In this document: positions 1-6,516 of the stretch, piece by piece
Position numbering within the stretch: position 1 is the first letter of the stretch
Layout: each line of letters begins with the position of its first letter
From: Holosporaceae bacterium
GTDB taxonomy: Bacteria > Pseudomonadota > Alphaproteobacteria > UBA3830
DNA length: 7,080 bases
NCBI GenBank assembly: GCA_031284345.1
Contig: JAITAC010000071.1
Span: 1-7,080, forward strand
Direction: 5' to 3'
Position numbers and translations under genes: made by a program
Notes under the pieces: model-generated
What the model was told of the DNA's origin: nothing
Databases searched by the model: none
What the model saw: only the letters and a program-made list of their open reading frames with translations

Positions 1-218
1 TAATGTTCCACCTTTATTTTCCCAGCTGGCGTCTCCACTATCGCTATCTGCATAGGCAGAAAGAGAATTAGTAGTGGCAGTTAATGTTCCACCTTCATTG
101 ATCCAGCTGGCTCCACTACTGCCATATGCATAGGCTCTAAGATAAGCGGCGGTTAATGTTCCACCTTTATTTTCCCAGCGGGCGTCTCCACTACCGCCAT
201 ATGCATATGCATATGCAT
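1..218 (-). repeat. Tandem in-frame repeats of 72-81 bp in the surface protein gene
   Basis: On the plus strand the block beginning taatgttccacctt recurs at 1, 82 and 154, giving periods of 81 and 72 bp. Each is followed by a shared core (ccagc, ggc, tccacta) and a tatgcata motif. On the coding strand the units read AYAYG-GSGDARWENKGGTLTA, AYAYG-SSGASWINEGGTLTA and AYADSDSGDASWENKGGTL. All period differences are multiples of three, so the frame is kept. The array runs off the left edge, so the copy number is unknown. Confidence 0.85.
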
Positions 219-831
219 CAAGATCAGCAGTAGTGACGATGGTGTTGTAGTTTTTCCAGGTTACTACTCCATCCTGAATAACACGAGCATCAAAGTCCCC
301 GGAAACAAACCATTTTAGGGCATTGCTCCAACTCTGAGTAGAATTAAGACCGATATTTCCTGAATTCAGAATGCAGGTGGTTTTGGAATTATCAGCGGCA
401 ACAATCTCACCATCAGTATCTGTTGTATTTCCGGCGCTGAACGAAGTTGCTCCCGAATCCAGAGTTAAACCATCAGTTGTATAGATATTATAGGTGACAG
501 AGGTGGCTTTATCTAAAATTTCAGCAATGGTTTCGCTCGTTCCGTATTTTATTATTGGCTTACTGTCGTCTATGTCGAGATATAAATAGTAAGCACCATC
601 ATCCAAATAATAATTATTATTATCCATATTCCAACGAGGAGAATTGTCATGAGCCCAAGAACCTGGATCTCCTGGATTCCACGTCATAGAATAAGCAGGA
701 CTACCAATCAAGTCAATATAATAATTATTACCTACATTTTGTAGCGTAGCTATTCCATTAGTTGTCTGAAGGAAAGAAACGGAAAAAAACAGGAGTCCCG
801 CCAAAAGAAGAGAGAATCCCCTCTGGCCCAT
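1..831 (-). CDS. Secreted/surface repeat protein, N-terminal part (cut by left window edge)
   Basis: The frame is open for 277 codons from ATG at 831 to the left edge with no stop seen. The N-terminus MGQRGFSLLLAGLLFFSVSF has a short basic start and a long hydrophobic core, as in a Sec signal peptide; cleavage could fall near residues 26-28 (NGIA). The region after it (about 29-200) is rich in Asn, Asp, Thr, Ser, Gly and Tyr and poor in Lys/Arg, as in exported beta-rich passenger domains. From about residue 205, repeats of the type AYAYG-SSG-ASW-N-GGTLTA begin and continue past the edge. I do not recognise a named family; an autotransporter passenger or adhesin is a reasonable guess, but no beta-barrel is in view. 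No Shine-Dalgarno sequence precedes the ATG. The frame stays open for 80 codons upstream, so a longer form cannot be excluded, but the signal peptide favours 831. Confidence 0.72.
   Translation of the reverse strand, partial: MGQRGFSLLLAGLLFFSVSFLQTTNGIATLQNVGNNYYIDLIGSPAYSMTWNPGDPGSWAHDNSPRWNMDNNNYYLDDGAYYLYLDIDDSKPIIKYGTSETIAEILDKATSVTYNIYTTDGLTLDSGATSFSAGNTTDTDGEIVAADNSKTTCILNSGNIGLNSTQSWSNALKWFVSGDFDARVIQDGVVTWKNYNTIVTTADLDAYAYAYGGSGDARWENKGGTLTAAYLRAYAYGSSGASWINEGGTLTATTNSLSAYADSDSGDASWENKGGTL
198..218 (-). repeat. Hexanucleotide microsatellite (CATATG)3 plus CAT
   Basis: Three perfect copies of catatg at 198-215 are followed by a partial copy. Read on the minus strand they encode Ala-Tyr dipeptides at the head of the first protein repeat; the other repeat units carry only one or two Ala-Tyr pairs. 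Gain or loss of a unit would add or remove two residues without a frameshift. Confidence 0.8.
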
Positions 832-833
832 AA

Positions 834-1094
834 ATGGCTTTGCAGATTCAATATTATTGGAAGAAGAATCGTCGAGATGTTGCTTTAGATGCTGTGGATG
901 AGCTAAATGAACTGCTGAATGCTGCTCCGAGAAAGGATCATTTCTTTTTTGACAAAACGGGGGGGGGGGTAAATCGTTGGTTTTCAAAGACTTATCCGTC
1001 AATACTTGTCCGGCACTCCCAACCGTCAAAATTTCCCGCATACCAAAACTCCCCCAAATACATACTCCCATTAGCTATAACATCAGATTGTTAA
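834..1094 (+). CDS. Doubtful small ORF, possibly a gene remnant
   Basis: This 86-codon frame starts at an ATG immediately after an in-frame TAA. Its first 40 residues (MALQIQYYWKK... DELNELLNAAPRKD) look protein-like: amphipathic, charged and with ordinary bacterial codons. The part after the G11 tract (SILVRHSQPSKFPAYQNSPK...) has different composition and reads like non-coding DNA. No family is recognised. Against it, its ATG is 2 bp from the ATG of the minus-strand surface protein, so each gene's promoter would have to lie in the other's coding region, and no ribosome binding site is well placed. It may be a fragment of a decayed or inserted gene whose join lies at the G tract. It is the only plus-strand candidate in the window. 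Confidence 0.2.
   Translation: MALQIQYYWKKNRRDVALDAVDELNELLNAAPRKDHFFFDKTGGGVNRWFSKTYPSILVRHSQPSKFPAYQNSPKYILPLAITSDC
959..969. repeat. Homopolymeric G11 (plus) / C11 (minus) tract
   Basis: Eleven consecutive G residues sit in otherwise AT-rich DNA, 128 bp upstream of the surface protein's ATG. Such tracts are prone to slipped-strand changes in length. On the minus strand the tract encodes part of Leu-Pro-Pro-Pro-Pro in a frame that continues without a stop into the surface protein. Confidence 0.9.
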
Positions 1095-1246
1095 GAGAAG
1101 ATTAAATCGGAGCCAGTTCAAATTTTTTTCAAGACTCTCGTATTTGGCGGAAGTTACATGGGCAGCGCTTATCATCCTACGGACTTTACAATTTCGTTCA
1201 AATCAGTAATTTTATTTTGACCAGTGGCAAATATAAAATCTTATTT

Positions 1247-2351
1247 CTAATTTTTCGTTTGCATGACGCGAGCACTGATGGAAGTCTGGAGAAATTCATC
1301 TATCTCTCCCTCCAGAACAGCTAGGACATTGCCTTTTTCAAAGCCGCTTCGCAGATCTTTCACCATTTGATACGGCTGCATGACGTAGGAGCGAATTTGA
1401 TGCCCCCACCCTATTTCATTTTTATCCAGAGTATTCAATTTTTCTTCTTTTTTTCTCAACTCGAGTTCATAGAGCCGAGCCCGAAGCATTTCAAATGCCG
1501 TAGCGCGATTGCGGTGCTGAGATCGATCGATCTGGCATTGCACCACAATACCGGTAGGAATGTGAGTGATGCGAACTGCACTATCGGTTTTGTTGACATG
1601 TTGTCCGCCGGCTCCGGACGCCCTATAGGTATCGATGCGCAGATCACCATCGTTTATTTCTACACTTATGGAATCATCGATCACCGGATATACCCCAATG
1701 GACGCAAAACTCGTGTGCCGCCGAGCATTGGAATCAAACGGAGAAATTCGCACTAGACGGTGCACTCCAGATTCACTTTTCAGCCATCCGTAGGCTTTTT
1801 TCCCATCAATTTTTATGGTGGCGGATTTTATGCCGGCCTCTTCTCCGGGGCTTTCTTCAATTATTTCGACAAAATATTTATGACTTTCGGCCCAGCGGGA
1901 ATACATGCGCAGCAGCATTTGAGCCCAATCTTGAGCTTCTGTCCCACCGGCTCCGGCGTGCACTTCCAAATAGCAACTATTATGATCCGCATCACCGGAA
2001 AAAAAACACTCCAGCTGATATATTTCCATGAATTCATGAAGTTTCCGAATTTCGTTTTCGATTTCAGCCAAAGCGTATTCGTCGCTTTCGGATTCCGCTA
2101 ACTCCAGCATAATTTTTAAATCGGAGATATCAGTTTCGGCTTTTTTAAATTTGCCCAACTCGCTCTCTATATTAGATTTTTGCTGCATTAGGGACTTCGC
2201 CGCCTCCGGATTGAGCCATAAATCACCGGATTCGCTGAGCTTAGACAATTCTTCTAGTTTATTTTCCAGAGAATCCGTGTCAAAGAAACCTCCGGAGCAG
2301 GTCCAGAATATTATCCATGAATTCGAACTGTTTTCTTACTTCTTCTTTCAT
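1247..2351 (-). CDS. prfB: Peptide chain release factor 2 (RF2), programmed +1 frameshift
   Basis: RF2 recognises UAA and UGA in the ribosomal A site and triggers hydrolysis of peptidyl-tRNA. The first 23 codons (from ATG 2351) end in ...LLRRFL followed by UGA; a +1 shift at CTT-T continues as DTDSLENKLEELSKL and gives 367 aa, against 365 in E. coli. In the full product the stop-recognition SPF tripeptide is at 203-205 and the catalytic GGQ at 248-250 (SGAGGQHVNKT), both where E. coli RF2 has them. The usual domain order is visible: N-terminal helical region, then GAGGTEAQDWA near 133-143, codon-recognition region, GGQ loop and C-terminal helices. The residue matching E. coli position 246 is Ala. 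The start overlaps the stop of the upstream MFS gene (ATGA), which suggests translational coupling. The gene ends in TAG, a codon RF2 does not read. Confidence 0.96.
2279..2294 (-). promoter_or_regulatory. prfB: RF2 programmed +1 frameshift site
   Basis: On the minus strand the bases read CGGAGGTTTCTTTGAC. They contain an internal Shine-Dalgarno-like GGAGG, a 3-nt spacer and the slippery CTT followed by an in-frame TGA and C. The E. coli prfB site has the same layout (AGGGGG, TAT, CTT TGA C). Low RF2 lets the ribosome pause at UGA and shift from CUU to UUU, making more RF2. The TGA is codon 24 here, against codon 26 in E. coli. The shift is required to join LLRRFL to DTDSLENK and give the family's normal N-terminus. 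Confidence 0.95.
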
Positions 2352-3586
2352 TTTTCTACACCAACTGTTTTATTTTTGTTTGGTTTCACGAACATTACAC
2401 CAACTGCCGCCACAAATGTAATCGCAGCGTTCACCAAAAGTGCGAACTCAGCTCCGCATCTTGTCCAGAGTTCTCCCATTATAGCGTTGGAGATGCACAT
2501 ACCGGCACAGCAAACGATATTGAATATCCCAATGGACGTGCCTTTTATTTGCGGAGGTGAAAAATCAGATACTATGGCAAAAAAGGTTCCCTGGGTCGAT
2601 CCGTAATGAATGCCATAAATAGCAACTCCCACCAACACATGCCATGACTCTGTCGCAAATGCCAGGATAATACAGGATGCCAGCATCATGCAAAAGCCAA
2701 ATGCCAAAAATATTTTTCTTTCGCGTCTATCAGACCAGGATCCTACAATTTTGGAAGTAGGAGCGTTAAACAAATACATTATCGCTAGAATCAGTGGAAT
2801 ATATTTCAGTGATAATCCTACTTCTTTTGCCCGTAGTGTTAGAAATGCTTCGCTGTATCTGGAACACATAAATATAAAACATACAGCGGCATAGTACCAG
2901 AAATTCGTTCCCAACTGACGAACGTCAGACATTTTTATGGGGAATCCTTTGCGGCTATCTTTGAGACGTACGAGATCCTTTGGTTCCTCAATACCCCAAT
3001 ATATCAGTGCCACTGCGATTAATATGGGAATGGCAGCCAGCATGTAGACTAATCTTATGTTTTCTGATGATTCTCCAGCGCAATTGGCCAATACAAAATA
3101 GCAGGCTATGGAGCCGATCATAGATCCGCAAAAAGCGAAACTATTGCGTATGCCGTAGCTTTCTCCCTTCAATTCTTTGGGAGCGCAGTCGGCGATAAGA
3201 GCGTCACGGGGAGTGTCCCGCAGACCATTCGTGACGCGCTCCAGAATCTGGGCTGATATGTAGAGCCCAAGTCCCCTGGACACCGCAAACATCGGTTTGG
3301 CAAACGCAGCACAGGAATATCCTATTAAAATGAGTATCTTGCGCTTTCCCAACCAGTCACTGAAGACTCCGGAAAATAATTTTATCAGATAGGATAATGC
3401 TTCTGAAAATCCACGAATGTATCCCATAGCTGCCGGAGTATGTCCTAAAATATGGATAATAAATTCAGGAGTTAAAGCCGTTATGACAACTGAAGCAGAA
3501 TTGGAAAAAAAGCTAACCGCCGCCAATATCCAAATAGTTTTGGGAATCGTCAGAATAGGAGAGCTAGAATTATCGTTTTTTGACAT
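2348..3586 (-). CDS. Major facilitator superfamily (MFS) transporter
   Basis: This 412-aa polytopic inner-membrane protein has about twelve hydrophobic segments by eye, split by a more polar central loop near residues 200-225, as expected for a two-halved MFS carrier. The motif-A loop between helices 2 and 3 is clear (GVFSDWLGKRK, 73-83). Its counterpart in the second half is GSWSDRRERK (282-291). The stretch ERVTNGLRDTPRDALIAD (116-133) followed by G-SYGIR is typical of a widespread bacterial MFS subgroup of uncertain substrate, so the substrate is not assigned. The ATG at 3586 has no strong ribosome binding site. The stop codon overlaps the prfB start (ATGA), and a sigma70-like promoter lies about 90-120 bp upstream, so the two genes form one unit. 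The pairing with prfB has no obvious functional logic. Confidence 0.9.
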   Translation of the reverse strand: MSKNDNSSSPILTIPKTIWILAAVSFFSNSASVVITALTPEFIIHILGHTPAAMGYIRGFSEALSYLIKLFSGVFSDWLGKRKILILIGYSCAAFAKPMFAVSRGLGLYISAQILERVTNGLRDTPRDALIADCAPKELKGESYGIRNSFAFCGSMIGSIACYFVLANCAGESSENIRLVYMLAAIPILIAVALIYWGIEEPKDLVRLKDSRKGFPIKMSDVRQLGTNFWYYAAVCFIFMCSRYSEAFLTLRAKEVGLSLKYIPLILAIMYLFNAPTSKIVGSWSDRRERKIFLAFGFCMMLASCIILAFATESWHVLVGVAIYGIHYGSTQGTFFAIVSDFSPPQIKGTSIGIFNIVCCAGMCISNAIMGELWTRCGAEFALLVNAAITFVAAVGVMFVKPNKNKTVGVEK

Positions 3587-3598
3587 AAGAAATCCATT

Positions 3599-3652
3599 GC
3601 TAAATCTGATGGCTAACTTTTATCATATAATTAGTAATTTTGATAGCTAATT
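3599..3652. repeat. Short AT-rich repeats in the MFS leader
   Basis: The plus-strand decamers tgatggctaa (3607-3616) and tgatagctaa (3641-3650) match at 9 of 10 positions, 34 bp apart; a third gctaa is at 3599-3603. AATTAG (3629-3634) and CTAATT (3647-3652) form a perfect 6-bp inverted repeat around 12 nt. They lie between the predicted promoter and the MFS start, where an operator or leader hairpin could act. With such AT-rich sequence, chance is a real alternative. Confidence 0.35.
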
Positions 3653-3677
3653 TATACAACGTAGTGATATATTTTGA

Positions 3678-3706
3678 AATATAAAAAACGCCTCGAAAAA
3701 GGTCAA
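3678..3706 (-). promoter_or_regulatory. Sigma70-like promoter for MFS-prfB
   Basis: On the minus strand, TTGACC (3706-3701) is followed after exactly 17 bp by TATATT (3683-3678). Transcription would start near 3671 and leave a leader of about 85 nt before the MFS ATG. It sits in the only sizeable gap (157 bp) between the right-hand cluster and MFS-prfB, where an independent promoter is expected. This is a sequence match only. Confidence 0.6.
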
Positions 3707-3743
3707 ATTTACACAAAACATAGAGCTTTTGCATCATCGATTT

Positions 3744-4628
3744 TCATTTGGCTGCGGCGACGGAAGAATCGGAGGAAAGCGATGGGCTTTTGCGCATAAT
3801 GATTCTTTTTACGCGTCGCAGATCTGCGTCTGCGATTTCAAATTCTATGCCAGATGGATGCTGCAGTGTTTCGCCGCGGGTTGGCATTCTTTCAGCCAGC
3901 AGCATAGTTAATCCGCCGAGGGTTTCGATATCGGGTTCTTCGCCTTCTTTCAAAAATGGCTTCAGCAGATTCACACCGAGAATGTCTTCGCATTCGCTCA
4001 CCAGCATTTTGGCGTCGGCAAGAAATGAGCCGTCCTGCCGCGTGATAATCTGGGGAAATATTCCTCTACTTTGCTGGATTTCTCCTACTATTTCCGAAAC
4101 CACATCCTGGAGGGTCACGAGACCATCGACGCCGCCGAATTCATCCACCACCAGCACCATGTGATTGGCGGACAGACGAATTTCCAGTAGTAATTCCAAC
4201 AGCTGAATACTGGGAACCACATAAATTACTTCCTTCAGTAGCGACGTTATGTTAAATGATTCGGGATTCTTGACGTAGGGTAAAAAATCTCTCACCATAA
4301 CTATGCCCACAACGTCGTCCAGTGTATTTCTGTAAATGGGAATCTGGGAAAAATGATTTTTGGAAAATATTTCTATAAATTCTTCCAGGGATGTGTCTAT
4401 TTTGGCGGCAACAATGTCAGCTCTCGGGACCATTATGTCAGCAGCGGTGAGGTCCTTGAGTCCCAAAACGTTGGACACCAGAGCCAACTCGCTGTTGTCG
4501 TCCGATTCCTGATCACTGGACATGAAGTGCTCCGATTCGATCAAGTCCTCTAGACGATCTATCAGCGGCAATTCTTGTTCTTTTTTCTTTATAAGCCCCT
4601 TAAAATAATTTTTTATTTTATGATACAT
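3744..4628 (-). CDS. corC: CorC/YbeX-type protein: two CBS domains plus CorC_HlyC domain
   Basis: This 294-aa protein is close in length to E. coli CorC/YbeX (292 aa). A charged N-terminus without membrane segments is followed by a first CBS domain (about 62-118, DIMVPRADI... SQIPIYR... VVGIVMVRDFL) and a second (about 130-185, MVLVVDEFGGVDGLVTLQDVVSEIVGEI). The C-terminal CorC_HlyC domain (about 195-279) contains LGGLTMLLAERMPTRGE and ends in RRVKRIIMRK. There is no DUF21/CNNM transmembrane domain, so it is the soluble form. The family is linked to magnesium/cobalt handling, and E. coli YbeX also to ribosome metabolism; the exact activity is not settled. It starts 17 nt after ybeY, as expected for the conserved ybeY-corC pair. 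ATG 4628 is used although no clear ribosome binding site precedes it. The usual downstream lnt is missing. Confidence 0.9.
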   Translation of the reverse strand: MYHKIKNYFKGLIKKKEQELPLIDRLEDLIESEHFMSSDQESDDNSELALVSNVLGLKDLTAADIMVPRADIVAAKIDTSLEEFIEIFSKNHFSQIPIYRNTLDDVVGIVMVRDFLPYVKNPESFNITSLLKEVIYVVPSIQLLELLLEIRLSANHMVLVVDEFGGVDGLVTLQDVVSEIVGEIQQSRGIFPQIITRQDGSFLADAKMLVSECEDILGVNLLKPFLKEGEEPDIETLGGLTMLLAERMPTRGETLQHPSGIEFEIADADLRRVKRIIMRKSPSLSSDSSVAAAK

Positions 4629-4645
4629 ATGAAAACACTAACAAA

Positions 4646-5182
4646 CTAATATGGATTTGCAACTTCCAAATGGGAAAGAATTTTTATTTCTAAGTCCTCC
4701 ATTTGCTCTGCGCGGGAGCTATCTATGTGGTCGTATCCCAGCAGATGTAGCACCGCATGAACCACCAGATGCTTCAGATGATCTTCAAATGTTTTTCCCT
4801 GCTCCAGGGACTCGCGTTCGATCGTGTCATAGGCCAGTGCCGCGCTTCCCAAAATACATATATTGCAACAATAGGTATCATCATTTTCTCCATGTACATC
4901 GCAGTTATCACTATCATCATCTTCTGTATATTCCGAATGATCCCCTTCAATATTATCTATGGAATCCGCTGGAAAGGCTAGTACGTTGGTGGTTTTATCT
5001 ACGCCTCTGTAGATTTTATTTAAAATTTGCAATTCTTCGTCGTCCGTAAATAAAAAACATATTTCCACATTATAGTGATTCAGTTTGAGCTCTGAAAACA
5101 CCGCCAACACACATTCGTCAGTTATGGATTGAACGTCACACCTAGACCATGGATCGTATTCTACAGAAATTTCTAAATTCAT
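4646..5182 (-). CDS. ybeY: YbeY endoribonuclease / 16S rRNA maturation factor
   Basis: The product is 178 aa. YbeY is a zinc-dependent single-strand RNase involved in 16S rRNA 3'-end maturation and 70S quality control. The metal-binding motif HX3HX5H is intact at H142, H146 and H152 (HAVLHLLGYDH, with Ala in place of the more usual Gly after the first His). Other family marks are the TTNVLAFP strand (64-71) and LGSAALAYDT (111-120), where relatives more often have LGDI. Between them, residues about 73-106 form an unusually acidic segment (about 14 Asp/Glu) with Cys at 94, 105 and 106, and 109 just after, so the protein is longer than the usual 150-170 aa. The ATG overlaps the miaB stop by 1 nt (TAATG), implying coupling. 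The gene ends in TAG. No ybeZ/phoH precedes it. Confidence 0.94.
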   Translation of the reverse strand: MNLEISVEYDPWSRCDVQSITDECVLAVFSELKLNHYNVEICFLFTDDEELQILNKIYRGVDKTTNVLAFPADSIDNIEGDHSEYTEDDDSDNCDVHGENDDTYCCNICILGSAALAYDTIERESLEQGKTFEDHLKHLVVHAVLHLLGYDHIDSSRAEQMEDLEIKILSHLEVANPY

Positions 5183-6507
5183 TACATCACCACGCCAACT
5201 AAACTATGAGACATCGCCGCTGTAATTTTTACATTAGCAATATCTCCTATGTTTAAATAACTATCACAAATGGCCACCGGTTGTGAATACTCACTACGCC
5301 CCACAAGCTGATTTTTATGCCGACCGCATTTGGTGACCAGTACGTTCAGATGCCTGCCTACACAGCTATTATTAAAGCTAGATTGTTGATCATTAAGCAT
5401 TTTTTGGAGAATCTGCAACCTCTCTGATTTTTTTTCTTCCGGCACTTGATTGGGCATTTTTTCCGCTGCCGTGCCGGGTCTAGGACTATATTTAAACGAA
5501 TAGGCTTGGGCGAATTTAATTTTTTCAGCCAGATTCAGCGTTTTTTGAAAATCCTCATCTGTTTCGCCGGGGAATCCAACGATAAAATCCGAAGAAAACG
5601 TGATATCGCTCCGATGATTTCTCAGCAGATCAATGCATTTTTCATATTCATCGGCGGAATATTTTCGATTCATGCGCTGCAGAACGGCGTCGGATCCAGA
5701 TTGCACCGGCAAATGCACAAATGGCATAAGAATATCGACTTCTCCGTGGGCTTTGGCAATATTTTCGTTTACATCTTTGGGATTGGATGTGGTATATCTC
5801 AGTCGTTTTAGTCCATTCAGATCCGCCAATGCGAAAATGAGTCGAGACAGGTCCCAGGTTTTTCCGTCGGCGCCGATTCCACGGTAGGAATTTACATTTT
5901 GTCCCAGTAGGATTATTTCTTTGACATTCATGGCGAGCAATCTTTTAGCTTCGGTGATTATGTCCGCTGCGTCCCGGGAGAATTCCCGACCTCGGGTGTA
6001 GGGGACCACGCAGTAGGTGCAGAAATTATCGCATCCCTCCTGAATAGTGAGAAATTCCGATACTTCACGATTAAAAAACTGATTTGTAAGATGCAAAAAT
6101 TTATTTTTGGCGTCGGATTCCGTTCTTATTACGCGATTATTTTTTTCGAAATTTTTTATATCTTCGGTGATTTTGTGTATTTCCTGCGGTCCTGCGATTA
6201 TATCGACGTAGGGAGCTCGTCTTGCGATGTCTTCGGACTGAGATTGGGCCACGCAGCCGGTTACCACTATGATGAAATTATTTTCGGCAATCTGCGCCTG
6301 CAATTTTTGCAGTCGTGCACGTCCGAGGTCGGAAAATAATTTTTCATCGGCCTTTTCCCGAATGCTGCAGGTGTTGAATACGACCACGTTTGCATCGGCC
6401 ATGGAGATCGCAGCCTTATAGCCGGCTTCCTGAAGTGCGTCGGCAATTCGCAATGAATCGTAGGAATTCATCTGACAGCCATAATTTTTTATAAAGAACT
6501 GCTTCAT
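5182..6507 (-). CDS. miaB: tRNA-2-methylthio-N6-dimethylallyladenosine synthase (MiaB)
   Basis: This radical-SAM methylthiotransferase of 441 aa converts i6A37 to ms2i6A37 in tRNAs that read codons starting with U, and needs two 4Fe-4S clusters. The N-terminal UPF0004 domain supplies C11 (NYGCQMNSYDS), C47 (FNTCSIREKADEK) and C85 (VTGCVAQ). The radical-SAM CX3CX2C is C159, C163 and C166 (EGCDNFCTYCVVPYTRG). FVHLPVQSGSD (263-273) and DFIVGFPGETDEDF (307-320) are typical of the TIM barrel. The C-terminal TRAM domain spans about 377-441. NTCSIREKADEK and the length fit MiaB rather than MtaB or RimO. It starts 9 nt after the upstream CBS-protein stop and its TAA overlaps the ybeY ATG. All catalytic cysteines are present. 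Confidence 0.97.
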   Translation of the reverse strand: MKQFFIKNYGCQMNSYDSLRIADALQEAGYKAAISMADANVVVFNTCSIREKADEKLFSDLGRARLQKLQAQIAENNFIIVVTGCVAQSQSEDIARRAPYVDIIAGPQEIHKITEDIKNFEKNNRVIRTESDAKNKFLHLTNQFFNREVSEFLTIQEGCDNFCTYCVVPYTRGREFSRDAADIITEAKRLLAMNVKEIILLGQNVNSYRGIGADGKTWDLSRLIFALADLNGLKRLRYTTSNPKDVNENIAKAHGEVDILMPFVHLPVQSGSDAVLQRMNRKYSADEYEKCIDLLRNHRSDITFSSDFIVGFPGETDEDFQKTLNLAEKIKFAQAYSFKYSPRPGTAAEKMPNQVPEEKKSERLQILQKMLNDQQSSFNNSCVGRHLNVLVTKCGRHKNQLVGRSEYSQPVAICDSYLNIGDIANVKITAAMSHSLVGVVM

Positions 6508-6516
6508 GTTTTACTT

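Larger units (their letters stand above)
832..1246. other. 415-bp stretch without a secure gene
   Basis: This lies between the surface protein start and the prfB stop. It holds a doubtful 86-codon plus-strand ORF (834-1094), the G11/C11 tract (959-969), and on the minus strand an open frame continuous with the surface protein (from ATG 1071 or ATG 1041). The 152 bp next to prfB (1095-1246) are AT-rich. They show only short imperfect hairpins and no stem followed by a T-run, so no terminator for prfB is evident. No convincing -35/-10 pair for the surface protein was found; two TTGACG hexamers (around 1000 and 1024-1029, minus strand) lack a good -10 at 16-18 bp. Confidence 0.5.

Noticed and set aside
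1..218. CRISPR-like array
   Set aside because: The repeats are 72-81 bp, contiguous and in-frame within a protein-coding sequence, with no short conserved repeat and unique spacer pattern.
832..1071. N-terminal extension of the surface protein to ATG 1071 or 1041 as its main start
   Set aside because: It would bury a good signal peptide and add a His/Ser-rich segment that resembles antisense translation. It is kept only as a hypothesis with the homopolymer finding.
1205..1246. Terminator after prfB
   Set aside because: Only imperfect, bulged stems (TTTGCC with GGTCAAA) are present and no T-run follows in the right direction.
1367..2101. Plus-strand open frames opposite prfB, and similar frames opposite MFS, corC, ybeY and miaB
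   Set aside because: They lie wholly within well-supported genes on the other strand, show no recognisable domains and have composition typical of antisense reading.
1247..2248. prfB starting at the internal TTG (333 aa)
   Set aside because: It would lack the N-terminal helix of RF2, and the upstream frameshift site with ATG 2351 explains the full family length.
3683..3706. Intrinsic terminator after corC
   Set aside because: CCTT-TTTC-GAGG followed by CG and six T gives only a 4-bp stem with a wobble pair, and it overlaps the predicted promoter.
4602..4619. AAAATAA/TTATTTT inverted repeat
   Set aside because: It is a pure A/T stem inside the start of the corC coding region and is likely due to Lys/Asn/Ile codons.
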